Assembly (NCBI GenBank): GCA_001574975.1
Contig: KQ965735.1
Span: 138,204-202,203 of the forward strand
Direction: 5' to 3'
Source of the DNA: Gonapodya prolifera JEL478
Taxonomy: Eukaryota > Monoblepharomycota > Monoblepharidomycetes > Monoblepharidales > Gonapodyaceae
DNA: 64,000 bases
Made by a program: the position numbers and the translations under genes. Below the pieces are notes generated by a model. The model saw only the letters and a program-made list of their open reading frames with translations, searched no databases and was not told the DNA's origin. Shown one piece after another: positions 1 to 11,719 of the stretch; position 1 is the stretch's first letter, and every line of letters starts with the position of its first letter.

Positions 1-1
1 C

Positions 2-1250
2 ACCTCCAAACCAGCAGCGCGACCTGAAACACCTGAAGCGATCCGACCAAGCCCACTCGTAGTTTCCAGCTTGATCAACTCATTGTCCACATTGCCTGCA
101 GATGAATTAGGATTGGCAGCATCAAATGCCTGGGGAGCCAAGGAATCGACTGGGCCACAGTTTTTCCTATCATCAGAGGGACTGGTTGCACCTGCCACAT
201 TGTCCTCAGACCCCGAACAGAACACTGCAGCCATGTCCACCAGCACGACCCTCGAGAATGCACCATTCTTTTCACAGCATGAAAATCAGCTATTTTCGGA
301 TCGTCAGAACAATGAAATTGATGTGCACCGGAGACAGAGCCACCTTTCTGGTGACTCATCGGACCAAGATGTCACGAGGGCCCCTGCGAGTTCAGGTTCG
401 TTGGACGCCGCGGTTCTCACAGTGGAGACGAGTAGAGTCTCACTGGTCACTCCAGAGTCCTCCTTGGAGCCTCCAGATGGCAACGTCGCTGGTCCAAAAA
501 CTCCCGAATCCCTCTCAACATTAACCTCGACCGCTGCAGAGTTAGCTGCAGAAGTGGACGTTACGCTCAGCGCTCTTCGTCAAGAAGCGAATATTGAGCA
601 TTCCGATGATCATCCAATTCCCGCTGCTTCGTCACAAGGCGATGTTGCGCCACGGTCTCAGCGTCTTGTGAAAAAGCGACCCAAGAAGTCAACAATCGCC
701 GGGAAGGACATTTCACTCGTACCCCCAATGGATCCGTCGCCGCCTATGGGTCACGTTTTGGTTGTTGAAGATAATATCGTTGTGGCCAAAGTAACCAGCA
801 AAATGCTGACGCGGAACGGATATCAGGTTGATTTAGCAGACGATGGCCTCAAGTGCGTTCATAGAGTAAAGGCCCGTGCCCTCAATGGGTATGATATTAT
901 TTTAATGGGTGAGTCAACAATTTCGTTGTTCTATTCGAACTTCAATTGACCGCCTTCTCTTTTAGACCTTCACATGCCTAATCTCGATGGTGTGGGTGCC
1001 GCACAACAGCTGAGAGAGCTTGGATTCGATCGCGCCATCGTTGCTCTTACTGGTGTGTCAAAATGTGTGCCGTTGAGTTTACCATTCTCTTTGCAAGCCA
1101 ACGAAAAAAAAATTCTTTGCAGCTTACACAGCGCAAGAGGATCAAAGAAAGTGTTTGGATAATGGGCTGATGCAGGCCGTTCTCGGAAAGCCTGTGAAAG
1201 AACAAGACCTCATTAATTGTGTTACGCGGTACTCAGGATGGAGGCGATAG
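2..1250 (+). CDS. Receiver-domain (two-component) protein, 3' end only
   Basis: The reading frame is open from the first bases of the window, so the gene starts upstream. Exons read 2-908, 966-1052 and 1123-1250, and all junctions are GT-AG in consistent phase. About 230 residues of Ser/Thr/Pro-rich, low-complexity sequence precede a response-regulator receiver domain. That domain has the acidic pair in VVEDN, a phospho-acceptor Asp in ILMDLHMPNLDG (the codon is split by the first intron), a conserved Thr in VALTA (split by the second intron) and the invariant Lys in LGKPV. The protein stops shortly after the domain, so the receiver is C-terminal. In fungi this layout is usual for hybrid histidine kinases of osmotic, oxidative or developmental phosphorelays; a stand-alone response regulator is also possible. 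The kinase part is not in the window, so that choice is inference. Confidence 0.85.
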
Positions 1251-1719
1251 CAACGATTGGATGCTGAACAAGCATCCGTGGTTCCGGCAAAGCGATAATC
1301 TAGCCGATGTGCATGGCTTTTGCAACTTCTGCTCTTGTTTCGGACTTCTTCGTGTTTCTGTACATTTTTGATTTACGTTCTCATACACTGTAATCGCATT
1401 ACCATCGTTATGTTCAATCATAGTAGACGAATGTGTGTGCTCAAGGACATTTCTGCCTCGAATCGTTGTTCAAGAATCGAGGAGAGGAAATGGGCACCGA
1501 GCAGCACCAAGAGGCGCCACCCCTCAATAAAGAGCTAAGTTTTGATTTTTCAAGACGTTGAGCGCATCGATGCCGGTATGGAATGACCGCGATGAGACTC
1601 TAATGGTCTTGATGGTTGTTGAGGGCGTTTTTTTTTCGTTTATTTGTTCGCGACTGCGGTCAAAGATGCACGGAAAGATGCACGGAATCAAACGAAAATA
1701 ATACATAGAATTTAGTTTC
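1251..1719. other. Convergent intergenic region
   Basis: This lies between two convergent genes and presumably holds both 3' UTRs. I see no conserved reading frame. A short 12-bp tandem duplication (AGATGCACGGAA) lies near 1669-1690. Nothing else stands out. Confidence 0.6.
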
Positions 1720-4700
1720 CTACGATGATTCTACGTAAAGAGTAAAAGCCGGTAGCTGCTTGAACACTTGTCTTGCAAGAACATGCTTCCTTCGCACCTT
1801 TCCCACAAATGCATCACTGTACAGTGCCTCTGGTCTCAAACCCTCCAGTACTCCACCCTTAACAGCTTCTTCCATTGCAGATTTTGATAGCACCGGCACC
1901 TGAGCCGCAAGAGCACCTTCGTGCGTGCGCGCTTCAGCCTTGGTAAGAAGTATACAATTATCCGGAGATAGAGGAAGCTTAGGATTCCACCGCGTGAGCA
2001 CGAGTTCTAAAGGTGTTCGGACACCTGATATTGCAGAGCATCCATTCCAAATGGTTTCCACAAGGTAGCGCATATCCGGTTCTTGTAGATAGCCTATGGG
2101 CGCGTAAACATCGCCACCTAAAGGTACGTGCTGGGATGGTGGACTGACGTCCACATTGTCTCGAGCTTTCGCGGATAGTTCGGCAGCTTCAACTCCAGCT
2201 GTGCCCAATACTTCTCGCTTAGTCGTATCGTTGATGGCCTGGACATTGGCTCGAGCCTCCTCTTGTGCTCTAGCTGTTCGGAGCATTTCTGCGAATCTTC
2301 CTTCATCTCTCCGTTGATTCGCCGCATTTTCCCGACAAATGCATGACCGGCACTTTCCAAGGTAGCGCATTGTGGTGGAAAGGTAGAACTTTGTCGAAGG
2401 CAAGTATAGATTGCATCCTTTACAGTAGTACACCGCTTGATCTCGTGGATTGGAAGAACTGTAAGGTGCAGTCACTACAGTAGGGTCATATGAGGTTAGC
2501 GGGGAAGGTGCAGGTCGCGGCGGGACTTTTTGGAAAGACAGTGCGGCGGGATTGAACTCTGGTGTCATGGTGAACTGAAAGAAGAGGGTACAAAGACGCT
2601 TGCGGAGACCTATTGTTTGCACGATAGTAGCTGATATCACTGGAAACAGATCATCAGCAAATATTTACCTTCCAGACTCCTTGGGTCACGCCCTCGACTG
2701 AGGAGATCCCCTTCTCGGTCGATGAGTTCAACAATGTCTCGTGTTAGAGCACAGTCGAACTCTTTGACTGTGTACTTGACATGCAAAAGTACTTGCAGTC
2801 GTTCATCGACAGGAAGCAAGGGAACACAGAGGGCGTGATACAAATCACGTAGCTCCCTAGCACGGATTGTATGTGGGGTGTCCACCAACACGTACGGAAT
2901 TCTCTCGTTGCCCCCAGTTCCTGTTTCAGTTGCGTGATGTTTGGCGGAGCTTTTGGGCATCCCCGTGGGAGTTGCACCACCACTGCTCTGCACCGTCGAC
3001 ATTGCAACCGATGGCATCACGGTCACAGGGCTCTTGAGAATGGACGACTTTGCGGTCGTCGGCCAATGTTTTGGAGCTGCCATCTAAGTCGCCAGTCAGC
3101 TAGTCTTTTCGCTTGACGGGTGGGTTGGGGCGCAAAGCTCACTTTATCCAACATCTTCACGATACGCCTTTCCGAATTCTCCTCCGTTGCAACAACACGC
3201 ATACGATCCAGTTTTTGAATCAAGCTTGCCTCTTCATCGAGCAAACAAGCCAGGCGAGCTAGTCTTGCGGCATGGGGAAGATTCAACGCATCAATCTTCG
3301 CAGTCTCTGTCCGGTGCCACACTGTGAAGCGCGGGAAAACGAAAAGCGACGTACATCAACAAAGACGAAGTGACCCTTTCATGTGCAACGTACTTTCGAG
3401 TCCATTGTACAGTTTCTCAAAATCTCTCTCCGTTCGCGGCCTGAGCCGAGCCTCCAGCTCCCTCCGCTTTTTGCGTTCGAGGAGCTCCTTTCTCTTTTTC
3501 TCTTTCTATCATCATCGGATTTCAAATCAGTCCTCGAAGAATTTACATCTCATCGTCCGAACTCCCACCTTTTCCAACGTCAATTCTCTTGCGGCTTTTT
3601 CCTTCCTCAATTTTGCGACCAGTCGGCGAGAAAATATGATGCGAATCCAACATTGAATTTTTATCGCCTGGAGCAACATTAGAAGTGTGAGAAAGGAAGT
3701 GCAAAAGTAAGATGTTAGTATCCACGTTTTGGCCTCACCGCTTCATGTCGGCATCGTTCCCATTCACGAGCGGTTGTATATTGAGAAGGCCAGAACACCC
3801 TGTCTGCAGAGGACGAGACGAAGACCGCAGCAGTTGTCTGAAGTGTTTCGAAAAGTTGTTGAGTGCATGGAAAGGAATCCGTTGGGGTCAGAAGAGTCAC
3901 TCATGTATAAGCAAAATAACGCCCAGTTCTTCCTGTTCTATCAACGGAAGGCCCCCTTCAAGCTCTCCAAAACACACGCACCATCTGTGTTGTCGCGTCC
4001 CGCCGGCACTGAGCCCCGGCGTTTCTCAACTCCTTCGTCTGAGTATCACGTGAGACTTTGGTAGGCTTCCCATTTTTCATCTGGATCGTGTCACTGTCTT
4101 GGTGAGAGTCGGCATCCGGTTCGATATTATCCGACAGTCCAGCTGTCTGCACCGACGCATGAAAGTACTCCGCCCCAGTCGCTTTGTGTCGGTACCCTCC
4201 AAGATACTGCTTGTTCAGCCACCCAGAGAGGTCTGTGGTGGGAATACAGGGACCTCGTGATACTGCATGATCGGGGGGTGGGGTTGTCGCAGAACCAGGA
4301 CGGTTCGAAGTTTGGTCGGCTCCTGCATCGAAGCTCTCGTCTGGATTGGCGCCATCAGAATACTCATCGGGAACAAAGGAAGTAGAAGTGTCCATGGAGA
4401 TTGGGGCAGAGAAGGGAAACGTGTTTGTCGGTCCTAAACCCCGTGTGGAACCGCTCTGGTGAGCATCTCCACATTCGGTACAGTTTAAAGGGAGTGCCAG
4501 TGACCGATGGGTGGTACAGCGCAGAGCTTACCTTGCCCAGAAGATGTAACATCCTCCGTGGAGTCTCCACCGATCTTCTCGTTATCCTCGGGCACAAGCT
4601 CTCCCTCCATCATTCCATCAATCCCTGCACCGGTATTTACTCCAGCGTCTTCATCTTCTGGATCCAAGCGTTCATTTTCATTTGGTTCGGCCGGCGCTTC

Positions 4701-4859
4701 GCCGCCAGATCCGTCTTCGTTTGTTGGGTTGACAACATTCGCTTCGATTTCGAGTCCCGACACTCCATCTCCGATGATCGCTGCAGGCTCGGCATTTGGA
4801 TCGTTCGAGGGTGGTTCAGTTGGGGTGCTGTCACGGTCTGCTGGTTCAGGATCGCTCAT
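1720..4859 (-). CDS. IQUB: IQUB-like flagellar radial-spoke protein
   Basis: Eight exons can be phased exactly: 4859-4532, 4433-3982, 3837-3739, 3667-3569, 3505-3394, 3321-3143, 3083-2669 and 2609-1720. They total 2574 nt, or 857 residues. The order of conserved blocks is that of IQUB. A GGYRHKATGAEY / SRDTQTK block comes first, then an IQ motif (IKIQCWIR) followed by a basic coiled segment. Next are a WHRTETAKI helix region, a block ending VKEFDCALTRDIVELIDRE, and a Cys-rich element (YYCKGCNLYLPSTKF ... CRSCIC). IQUB belongs to the axonemal radial spoke (RS1) in ciliated cells, where its IQ motif binds calmodulin-like light chains. The N-terminal ~145 residues are acidic and disordered. I could not find the ubiquitin-like domain that gives animal IQUB its name. 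Confidence 0.93.
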
Positions 4860-6387
4860 GGGACTAGCAGGTGTGCCCCTTCAGTGTGATCTCCAAATCA
4901 AATGGAGCAATCGATCCACGCAAGCCACAGAAACCACTGCGCAACGGAATGGACAGACCGGAACCGATTAAACCTGATGGGAGCTATTCAAAAATCAACA
5001 GAAGAACTTATAAGGCAGCTGCTGTGGACTCAAATGTGGTTCGACATTAATGATGCAACGTAAAGCTCTCTCTTCAAGTGGCGCCTCATCACCAAAGGCC
5101 AGTTCAACTAATGTGCACTCCCCAAGTTTTGACGCAGCATCCTCCAGGAGTCTCTCCGACCGTGTTCCCATGTTGTTCTCATGTCAAAATCGTCATGGCG
5201 ACTTGTTCCCATTAGCCCTGGCTGAGTTAATCACTTTTAGCACACACACCGTCCACAACCCTTCCATGTGTGTAAAAATATAAATTCAGAATACAAAGAA
5301 ACGCACTTCCTCTCCATTTCCCAACTGGCAGCTCCCCCTTTGTCACAAGCGTCACTACATAGATAAACACATGAACTCAAGTACATTGGCTTCACGGCTT
5401 TCAATGACGTGGTTTAATCTGCTAAGGGATCCAGCTGCAAGGGAGTTTGTTGGACAAAAAGTGAAATTGAGTCCGACAAACGAAGGTGAGTCAATTGTCA
5501 CGCCAGATTCGTCAGATAGGTTCTAAAGTCTCCACCTTACAGATTACCTGACTTGAGGAGATAGATCAACGACGTAAGATATCTCGTGCGCCTGGCGCGA
5601 CTAACATGTGTTAACATCGTTTTCACCTTTCCAGAAAGTTTCTTACGGGATGCTGCCAGTGGAATCTCATCAAGTCGGTGCTCTCCGTCCTTGCTTGCAA
5701 TGACACTGATTAACACCATGCGTTTTCAATTGCAGTTCCGCTGTCCCTCGGTCTCTCGGTCGAGGAGCAGCTCCCCTCATTTCCAAAACATAGTACTCTT
5801 CTAGAGTCGTGGCCTCGAGGCGGGAGCGGTCTGGCCCATGTTCGCCGCGCTCAATGTCTGATGGGCCCGCAGGGTGTTGAGCCTTTGATTAGTGCCTGCC
5901 CTAGTTAGTCGCTTCTCCGTAGAGAGGAATTTTTGCAGTAGTGAACACGAAAATCACGTTTCTGAAGTCTCTTTCCACCCTGCCCTCTTTCCCACCTCAA
6001 TTTGGACTTCTCAAAGTTCTTTGACACAGATCTTGAAAATTCATACGACATAAAATCTACGTTCTACTGCTACATCTGTCCACTGTACGTACAAGTGTGA
6101 GTGTGAAAGTATAAGAAAGAGTATAAAGTCCGTGATAAAAAAAAATCGGTTGTGGGTTGGTTTTTGAAAAGTATCCACAGTGATTTCTTTCGGGATCGAG
6201 TCCCGTCGACCCAAAATATGACCGTGATGTAAAAGAAAGAAAAGTTTGAAGAAGCCAAAACTGCATCCATCTCTCCCGTCCTGCCATCTCTCCCTTGAAG
6301 TCCTAGCGTTCGCCATTCGCCATTCGCCATTGCCTCCGCTTCCGCCGCCGCCTCCACCCATCCAAACGCCATCCAACCGCCACTCCC
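4860..6387. other. Intergenic region between IQUB promoter and cyclin 3' end
   Basis: This holds the IQUB promoter side and the 3' flank of the cyclin gene. Apart from the weak small-ORF candidate at 5371-5804, no frame looks conserved. A short CCATTCG triplication lies near 6312-6332. The stretch 5805-6300 shows only AT-rich runs and no recognisable motif. Confidence 0.55.
5371..5804 (+). CDS. Possible small spliced gene, unassigned
   Basis: An ATG at 5371 opens a clean 38-codon stretch (starting MNSSTLASRLSMTWFNLL, with LRDPAAREFVGQK further on) that ends at a good donor (GTGAGT, 5486). Acceptor-like CAG sites follow at about 5542 and 5634. I could not phase the later exons into a convincing protein: the first acceptor gives a stop after four codons. 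The segment resembles the start of a small mitochondrial assembly protein of the NDUFAF2 type, but the expected Gly-Asn-x-Tyr signature after the GQ is absent. It may be a real short gene, a gene remnant or chance. Confidence 0.2.
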
Positions 6388-8073
6388 TCAACGGTACTGA
6401 ACGAACCGGACTCCGGTGGACGTCTCACCATGGTACGCTACCATGTGCACGGGCATGGGCATTGCGACGCCGCTCATCTGCGCATGTGCTGCGGCAGCAG
6501 GAACAAGCGGCTGCACAGACACGGGGACGAGCGAGTAAGCGGCGGCCGAGGTGTGTGGGGCGCAGGTCGTCGCCGAGGCACGCCTTTGTGTGGTGACGTA
6601 CACGGGTCCGGGTCCTTGTGCGTGACCAGCTGGAATGCTGGCGGGTCGAGCTAAATGAGACGCCTGTGGTTCTCGAAGGTTGGACGGGCCAGCCGCCTTA
6701 GGCAGTGCAGGGTACGGAGGTGTGGTAGTAGTAGCTCCAAGAGATGATACATCGGCCGTGCGCACCATCTCGAACGACAGGCGCACAGGCGTGCCAGGCT
6801 GGTAGGCCTGGGGTGCAAAGTACTGGACGGGGTTGGGGTGTTTTCCAGCCCGGTCGGGAGTGCGGTTAATGTTGTTGTAGTTTCCATAGTTTCCAGGGCG
6901 CTTGACCCTTCCCAATGCATCGACTTCGTCGAGTTCCGTGTACGATGATGTGCCCGAATGGCTTCTTGCGACTGCCGCAGGTGTTGCCTCGGGGGACCCC
7001 ATTTCCTTGTCGATGTCAAAGACTGCAGAATCCCCGTCCTGCAGGGACTCGGTGCTGATCCTTCCCGGCGGCTTGCCGAGCCTGTTGCACCCTTTTGCCA
7101 CGTCAAACTGACGCACGGAGACGCCCTTGTGGTCCAGTGCCCACGACCAGTCGTGGCCTAGCGCGGCAATCTCGTCCAGCGCCACGTCCCACTCCTCGAT
7201 GGACACCGAGGCGCGCCATTCCATGGCCGCGAGCGCGTCCCGCTCGGCGGCGACAAGGTCCTCGACGGACAGGCCCGAGGCCCGCGACCAGGAGCGGGTG
7301 GAGTAGGGCTGGTCGTTGATGGACTTGTTGGACAGGTGGAAGCAGAGAATGACCAGACGGCGCACGAGGACGTGCGTTGTGGACAGGTCGGCGAGGAGGT
7401 GCGACGGGGACAGGCGCGGGAGGTGGACGGGGCTGGTGTCGGGGGACACCCGTGAGCTCCCGACGTTTCCGTTTCCGTTTCCGGGTGCACCAGAGACCGA
7501 GAGGGAAAGCAGTCTCTGCAGGAAAATGAGGCCGACAAAGATCTCTGTGCTGGAGAGGTTGGTCACGTTGAGCACCTTGCGCACCAAGGATGCGACGTTG
7601 GAGCCGGAGGAGAGGAGCGCCGAGTGCGAGATGACCTGCTCGAACGGCAAAGACAGCAGGTGGTGGTACACCAGATGTGCGAGGAAGTCGGGAAGGCGGC
7701 TGTCGTAGTTTGCTGAAGGTGGAGAAGGTGGCGTATAGTCAAGTTGGACAGGTTGTTGGCCATCGAGGACTGGCACTGCCACAGGGTCTGACGGTCTGGA
7801 AGCAGCAGCCACAGACGAGTCGAGCAAGATGTTCCTCATGCTGCCCGCAGCGTTGTCAATCTGGGAGTTCAGGGACACTCCAGCCGTGGAAAATCTGCCA
7901 GCGGATGTGTGGCTCCTCGCTGAGTCCTGGCGATGCACAGACTCGGAAGCGTCCTGACGAGCCTGGTGCGCCCCGGGAGCGGACTGCTGCAGCAGCGATA
8001 CGACGGGGATAGAAGAAGCGCGCGCTATTGCGGCCGCCACGCGCTCCGGGTGTGAAGCTCTGGCCACCTCCAT
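6388..8073 (-). CDS. Cyclin, Pho80/PCL type
   Basis: This is a single uninterrupted 561-codon frame with ATG at 8071-8073. Residues of roughly 115-290 form a cyclin box of the fungal Pho80/PCL class. The helix around LPDFLAHLVYHHLLSLPFEQ is followed by STEIFVGLIFLQRLL, then TTHVLVRRLVILCFHLSNK. After that comes the characteristic block in which a small-residue loop (YSTRSWSRASGLSVEDL) leads into the helix ERDALAAMEWRASV. Such cyclins activate Pho85/CDK5-like kinases in nutrient signalling, polarity and cell-cycle control. The long flanks are low-complexity (Ser/Pro/Ala-rich) and probably disordered. The lack of introns is unusual here. The GC content is visibly higher than in the neighbouring IQUB gene. 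The subfamily (PCL1, PCL5, PHO80) cannot be set from the sequence alone. Confidence 0.85.
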   Translation of the reverse strand: MEVARASHPERVAAAIARASSIPVVSLLQQSAPGAHQARQDASESVHRQDSARSHTSAGRFSTAGVSLNSQIDNAAGSMRNILLDSSVAAASRPSDPVAVPVLDGQQPVQLDYTPPSPPSANYDSRLPDFLAHLVYHHLLSLPFEQVISHSALLSSGSNVASLVRKVLNVTNLSSTEIFVGLIFLQRLLSLSVSGAPGNGNGNVGSSRVSPDTSPVHLPRLSPSHLLADLSTTHVLVRRLVILCFHLSNKSINDQPYSTRSWSRASGLSVEDLVAAERDALAAMEWRASVSIEEWDVALDEIAALGHDWSWALDHKGVSVRQFDVAKGCNRLGKPPGRISTESLQDGDSAVFDIDKEMGSPEATPAAVARSHSGTSSYTELDEVDALGRVKRPGNYGNYNNINRTPDRAGKHPNPVQYFAPQAYQPGTPVRLSFEMVRTADVSSLGATTTTPPYPALPKAAGPSNLREPQASHLARPASIPAGHAQGPGPVYVTTQRRASATTCAPHTSAAAYSLVPVSVQPLVPAAAAHAQMSGVAMPMPVHMVAYHGETSTGVRFVQYR

Positions 8074-9528
8074 ATTCGGCGGGATTGGATAGGTATCGCG
8101 GACGGAAGAAGAAGGAAGGAGGAGAAAAACGAGGCAGAAATAGCCAGGGAGCTGCAGGAGAGGGAGGAAAACGAAGCGTTGAGTTGGCAGCTCGAGTGAT
8201 CTGGAATGAACTTTCGCATAGGGCGGTGGACGTGGCCGGCGAGGGACCGAGGCTGACGACGGCCAGCTGGCCCGGGAGGGCAGTCTCCGCGATTGCAGGA
8301 GTTGTTCTCACCTGCGCAGACAGCTCGCGTGGGTTTCCGCTCCTGTGGGTGGCGACAGAGAACTTGAAGCGGGTGGTTTCCAAATGGGGGTTGTATTTTC
8401 TGGCCACCCACCACAGCCACCGGTTGAATTCTTTTGGGCTCTTCTTCAAAGCAGCCCTCACGCTCCTTTGACGTGTTCAAAAACGGTGTCCTGCCTGTAT
8501 CCTCCAACCCTACACCGAAATTCTCGGCACTTCATGTGGACGTGTGCAAAGATGGTGGAAACGGGCGACTGTCACAGCTGTCATTTTTTCACCTAACGTC
8601 TCACAACAGCTCTCTCATTATTTCCGTACTCTGCTACCTTGCGCTGGTCCTTCTCCGGCGACCTACCCTTGAGCAGTGCAATGAACGGTTGCGACCAATG
8701 AGCCGAGTGCCTGGAAGTTTGAATTACAAGAACACCACGCAGAAACACCGTAAAATATCAGAGTGTGGTGTGTGTGGCACTTTCACTACAATAAAGTCGG
8801 CCAAAAGAGAGGTGGGAAAGTGAGAAAAAGAGAGGGAAGGAGAGCTTACAGTAACATGGCTGTTCCGCCACTGAAACAATGCAAAACCAAGCAATGGTTT
8901 CAAACCAAGGAATAAAAAATTTCCCCCCATTGTACAATTCTCACAAATGTTCAGGCGCAATAGTGTGGGGAAACTGTAACGATTGTGTTGTGTTGTGCGG
9001 CGCTCACCAGTGATGGCGTTCAAGCACAGCTGCGCTTATTCGACACAAGCACGGGGCAATCCCATGCATCTTCTGCGCCCGATAAAGGCTCCTCACCACT
9101 AATCTTGAGTGGTTCGAGCCCTCACTGTCCTTCAGAATCGAGGCCACATTCTTGTTTGTGTTCAGTGTTCCGTCGCGGACATAACAGGAGGACAACTCCA
9201 GGAGAGACATGCCCATCTATTTAATACAAAGTCTTTGCAAAGTCTATGTCTACAAAAAGTGATGCTTCGGGCGGAGTTGTCTCCTTTGACCGAAAAGACA
9301 TTGAAAGAGCACTTCTTCATTTTTTCTCACCATAAACGTGGTGAAAACCACGAAAGAGCTAAAACCTAGTGAAACATTGCGTTGGGACTGTTCCCAATGT
9401 GATGCTTGGCCAAAGAAACGGTGGGGTAAGGGAGAAGGGTGAACGACGCACCTGCGCCACAAATTGACCGATGCCGCGACCACAGTCCTCACAAGTTTAC
9501 GACCAAGTCACGGTGGCAGGCGCCAACA
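8074..9528. promoter_or_regulatory. Shared 5' region of the divergent cyclin and GT90 genes
   Basis: About 1.45 kb separates two divergent start codons. Several open frames cross 8028-8507 on both strands, but they share no recognisable domain and lack consistent splice structure. I read this as promoter and 5' UTR sequence. No clear TATA box or operator repeats were found. Confidence 0.45.
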
Positions 9529-11608
9529 ATGAATTCGTCGAGCCACGGCGACATCTGGATGCTGCCCGGGAACCGCGCGGGGCTGCAGCGGCGGCGGCGG
9601 CGGACCGGAACGCCCCGCGTGGCCTTTCGCAGGTCCCGAGTCGTCTTCTGCCTCGTCGTGCTCTGTTGCTTCGTGGCGGTTTTTGTCTTTGCGAGTCTGA
9701 TTCCGACGTATGCGAGGGATATTGTGTACTACTCGGAGTTGCTCTATATGATGGGTGAGTGGTGGCGGAATGGAAGGTGGGAAAGCCGAGTGGAGTGGAG
9801 CGGAGTCGACTGGCGAGGTCGGGAGTGCGAGGCACGGAAGTCCGAGCACCGCGAGCGCAGCGAGTCCGAGGCCTAAGCGCGATAGCGCTGACCGAGGATC
9901 GAGGCCAAGGCGTGGTAGCGCCGACCCAGGATGGAGCGAGGGAGATGTCCTTCGGAGGCGAATTGACCACTTGTCTCGCCCTCACCTCGCCTCGCCGTTG
10001 TGCTTTTTAGGGACATCAAAGATCCAGGACTTCGTCGTGGACGTCGACGAAGTGCCATACCGCCACCAGAATAATGCTACTATACCCCCATACCCGTCGC
10101 AAGTCCCGACACTACAAGAAGCGATTGCATACTACAAATATACCCAGGGCAAGGACCCACCGCGCCTCTACAGGAAGTGGTACGAATTTGCAGTCTCCAG
10201 ACGGTGTAATATCCTCGGGTATTCGCACCTCTCGAAGCAGCTTGGACACCTTCCTGAAAAAATCACTCCGGAGATGATTATGGAAGCGTCCAAGCTCGAG
10301 AAGACGACCACATTGATTATCAGACCCTTGCCAGGGACGGATGACCCCAATGCGGGGTACACGGACAACGCGTGGGCGGATGGTGTGGGACAACCTCTGG
10401 AAACCCCATCCTACGTCTTCGTACACCAAAACCGCCAAGCCGAGCTGCTCGCCTGGCCCTGGAAAGACTTTTTGGGACCTTTTGCGAAATATTTCCCGCG
10501 GAATTTCCGTGTCGTGCTCAACGACTTGGACGAGCCGCGGATTCACTTGCCGAATGGCAAGTGCCAGGCCGAGGAGAACCGCAAGGGCCACTCCAAGCGT
10601 GGATGGGTGCCGAATTTTGTGCTGGAACTGTTTCAACCCCCGCCGCCCATCGACCCTTCGACCACCGTCGCCAATGCGACCAACATCACTCACCTCACCA
10701 AGACCGCTCCCCAAACCATCGACCTCAACGCCCTCTCCCGCCTCGACCTTCACAACCCCTTCCAGCTGACCCTTGCCGAGGGTGTCGGACAGCACCACGG
10801 GTTCTTTTACCGCCCGCACACCATGCCGTCGTCGAACAGCAACCCTCTTCCCATTTTCTCGTCCGCCGTCCTGCCCGACTGCTACGCCGACATGGTGGTG
10901 CCGCTCATCTACGCGCTGTACTCGTGCTGGGACCAAGTCTCCTACCAGGACCGCGCCAAGGCCGACATGCCGTTCGTCAACAAAACCGCCACCGCGGTGT
11001 GGCGTGGTCGAACTACGGGCGGAATGACGCCCGCCAACGTCACGTTTTGGGACCGAATGCACCGCCACCGGCTGGTGAAATACTCTATGGACATTGCCAC
11101 GAACACATCTGCGCACCACAACAAATCACAGCAGGCGGACCTCCCCCTCGTGGACGCCAGGTTTATGGGCTATGTCCAGGAGGAAAGCCCCGCCGCCGTG
11201 CGCGCCCTGGAGCGGGTCTTTGGGCGCAGTCCGTGGCGCAACAGCATTCCCTACAAGGACCTCTTTGGCTTCCGCTACCTCATCGACACGGACGGCAACA
11301 CCTTCTCCTCCCGCTTCCACACCTTCCTGCGCGAATCGCGCTCCCTCATCCTCCGCGCTCGGGCATTCGTCGACTGGACGGACCACTGGGCCCGGCCGTA
11401 CGCACATTACATCCCGCTCGACACCGACTGGAGCGACCTGCTCTCGGCGGTGAGATGGGCGCGCGAGCACCCAGCCGAGTCCGAGATCATTGCGGAACGG
11501 GCGTTCGACTTGGGGAGAAGGGGGCTCCGGTGGGAGGACGCCCAGTGCCATATGTTTGCGGTCATGGCGGAGTACGAGGACAGACTCGTGGGAAGGGGCA
11601 CTCTGTAA
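9529..11608 (+). CDS. GT90 / CAP10-family glycosyltransferase, Golgi type II
   Basis: There are two exons, 9529-9754 and 10011-11608, phased through a split Gly codon; the product is 607 residues. A basic N-terminus precedes one hydrophobic segment (VVFCLVVLCCFVAVFVFASL, residues ~37-56), a classic type II signal anchor. The lumenal part carries the CAP10/GT90 blocks. These are FRVVLNDLDEPR, then TAVWRGRTTGG (the usual WRG...TGG nucleotide-sugar site), ARFMGYVQ, and YKDLFGFRYLIDTDGNTFSSRF leading to WTDHWARPYAHYIPL. Known members transfer xylose or glucose to glycans; in Cryptococcus, CAP10 and CXT1 act on capsule and glycolipid xylosylation. The sugar used here is not predictable. The intron is long for this window and carries the hairpin repeat described elsewhere. 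The ATG at 9529 is the only one upstream of the anchor in frame. Confidence 0.9.
9755..10010 (+). repeat. Hairpin-repeat intron in the GT90 gene
   Basis: This is the only intron of the GT90 gene (GTGAGT donor, TTTTTAG acceptor). It contains one core unit at 9868-9898: GAGGCCTA, a 5-bp stem AGCGC/GCGCT closed by a GATA loop, then GACCGAGGA. It lies in the same orientation as the gene. Flanking sequence has further GC-rich near-palindromes (GCGAGCGCAGCGAG). The same unit occurs in RRP1 and SNU23 introns. Confidence 0.85.
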
Positions 11609-11719
11609 ACGCAATGCATGTAATTATCTTTCCTTGATGCAGGGCATTTATTATGTAATGCGAAAGAGTTTTTCGTTCCATGCGAAGCAAAAGCAATTAA
11701 TTCCTATACATTCGTGTTC

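Noticed and set aside
5371-5804. NDUFAF2-like assembly factor
   Set aside because: Only the first exon looks suggestive; the conserved GN-x-Y and W-x-x-W-L blocks could not be recovered with any splice choice.
7856-8507. Overlapping 150-200-codon frames on both strands upstream of the cyclin
   Set aside because: No motif, no consistent splice sites, and they extend from the GC-rich 5' end of the cyclin gene.
9109-9130. tRNA B-box-like GGTTCGAGCCC
   Set aside because: The flanking 5-nt arms do not pair as a T-stem and no matching A box or acceptor stem is present.
10112-11119. 335-codon open frame on the minus strand opposite GT90
   Set aside because: It mirrors a GC-rich coding exon and shows no domain; the plus-strand frame carries all GT90 motifs.
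10372-11637. 421-codon frame on the plus strand overlapping GT90
   Set aside because: Shifted frame of the GT90 exon; low-complexity composition and no family signature.
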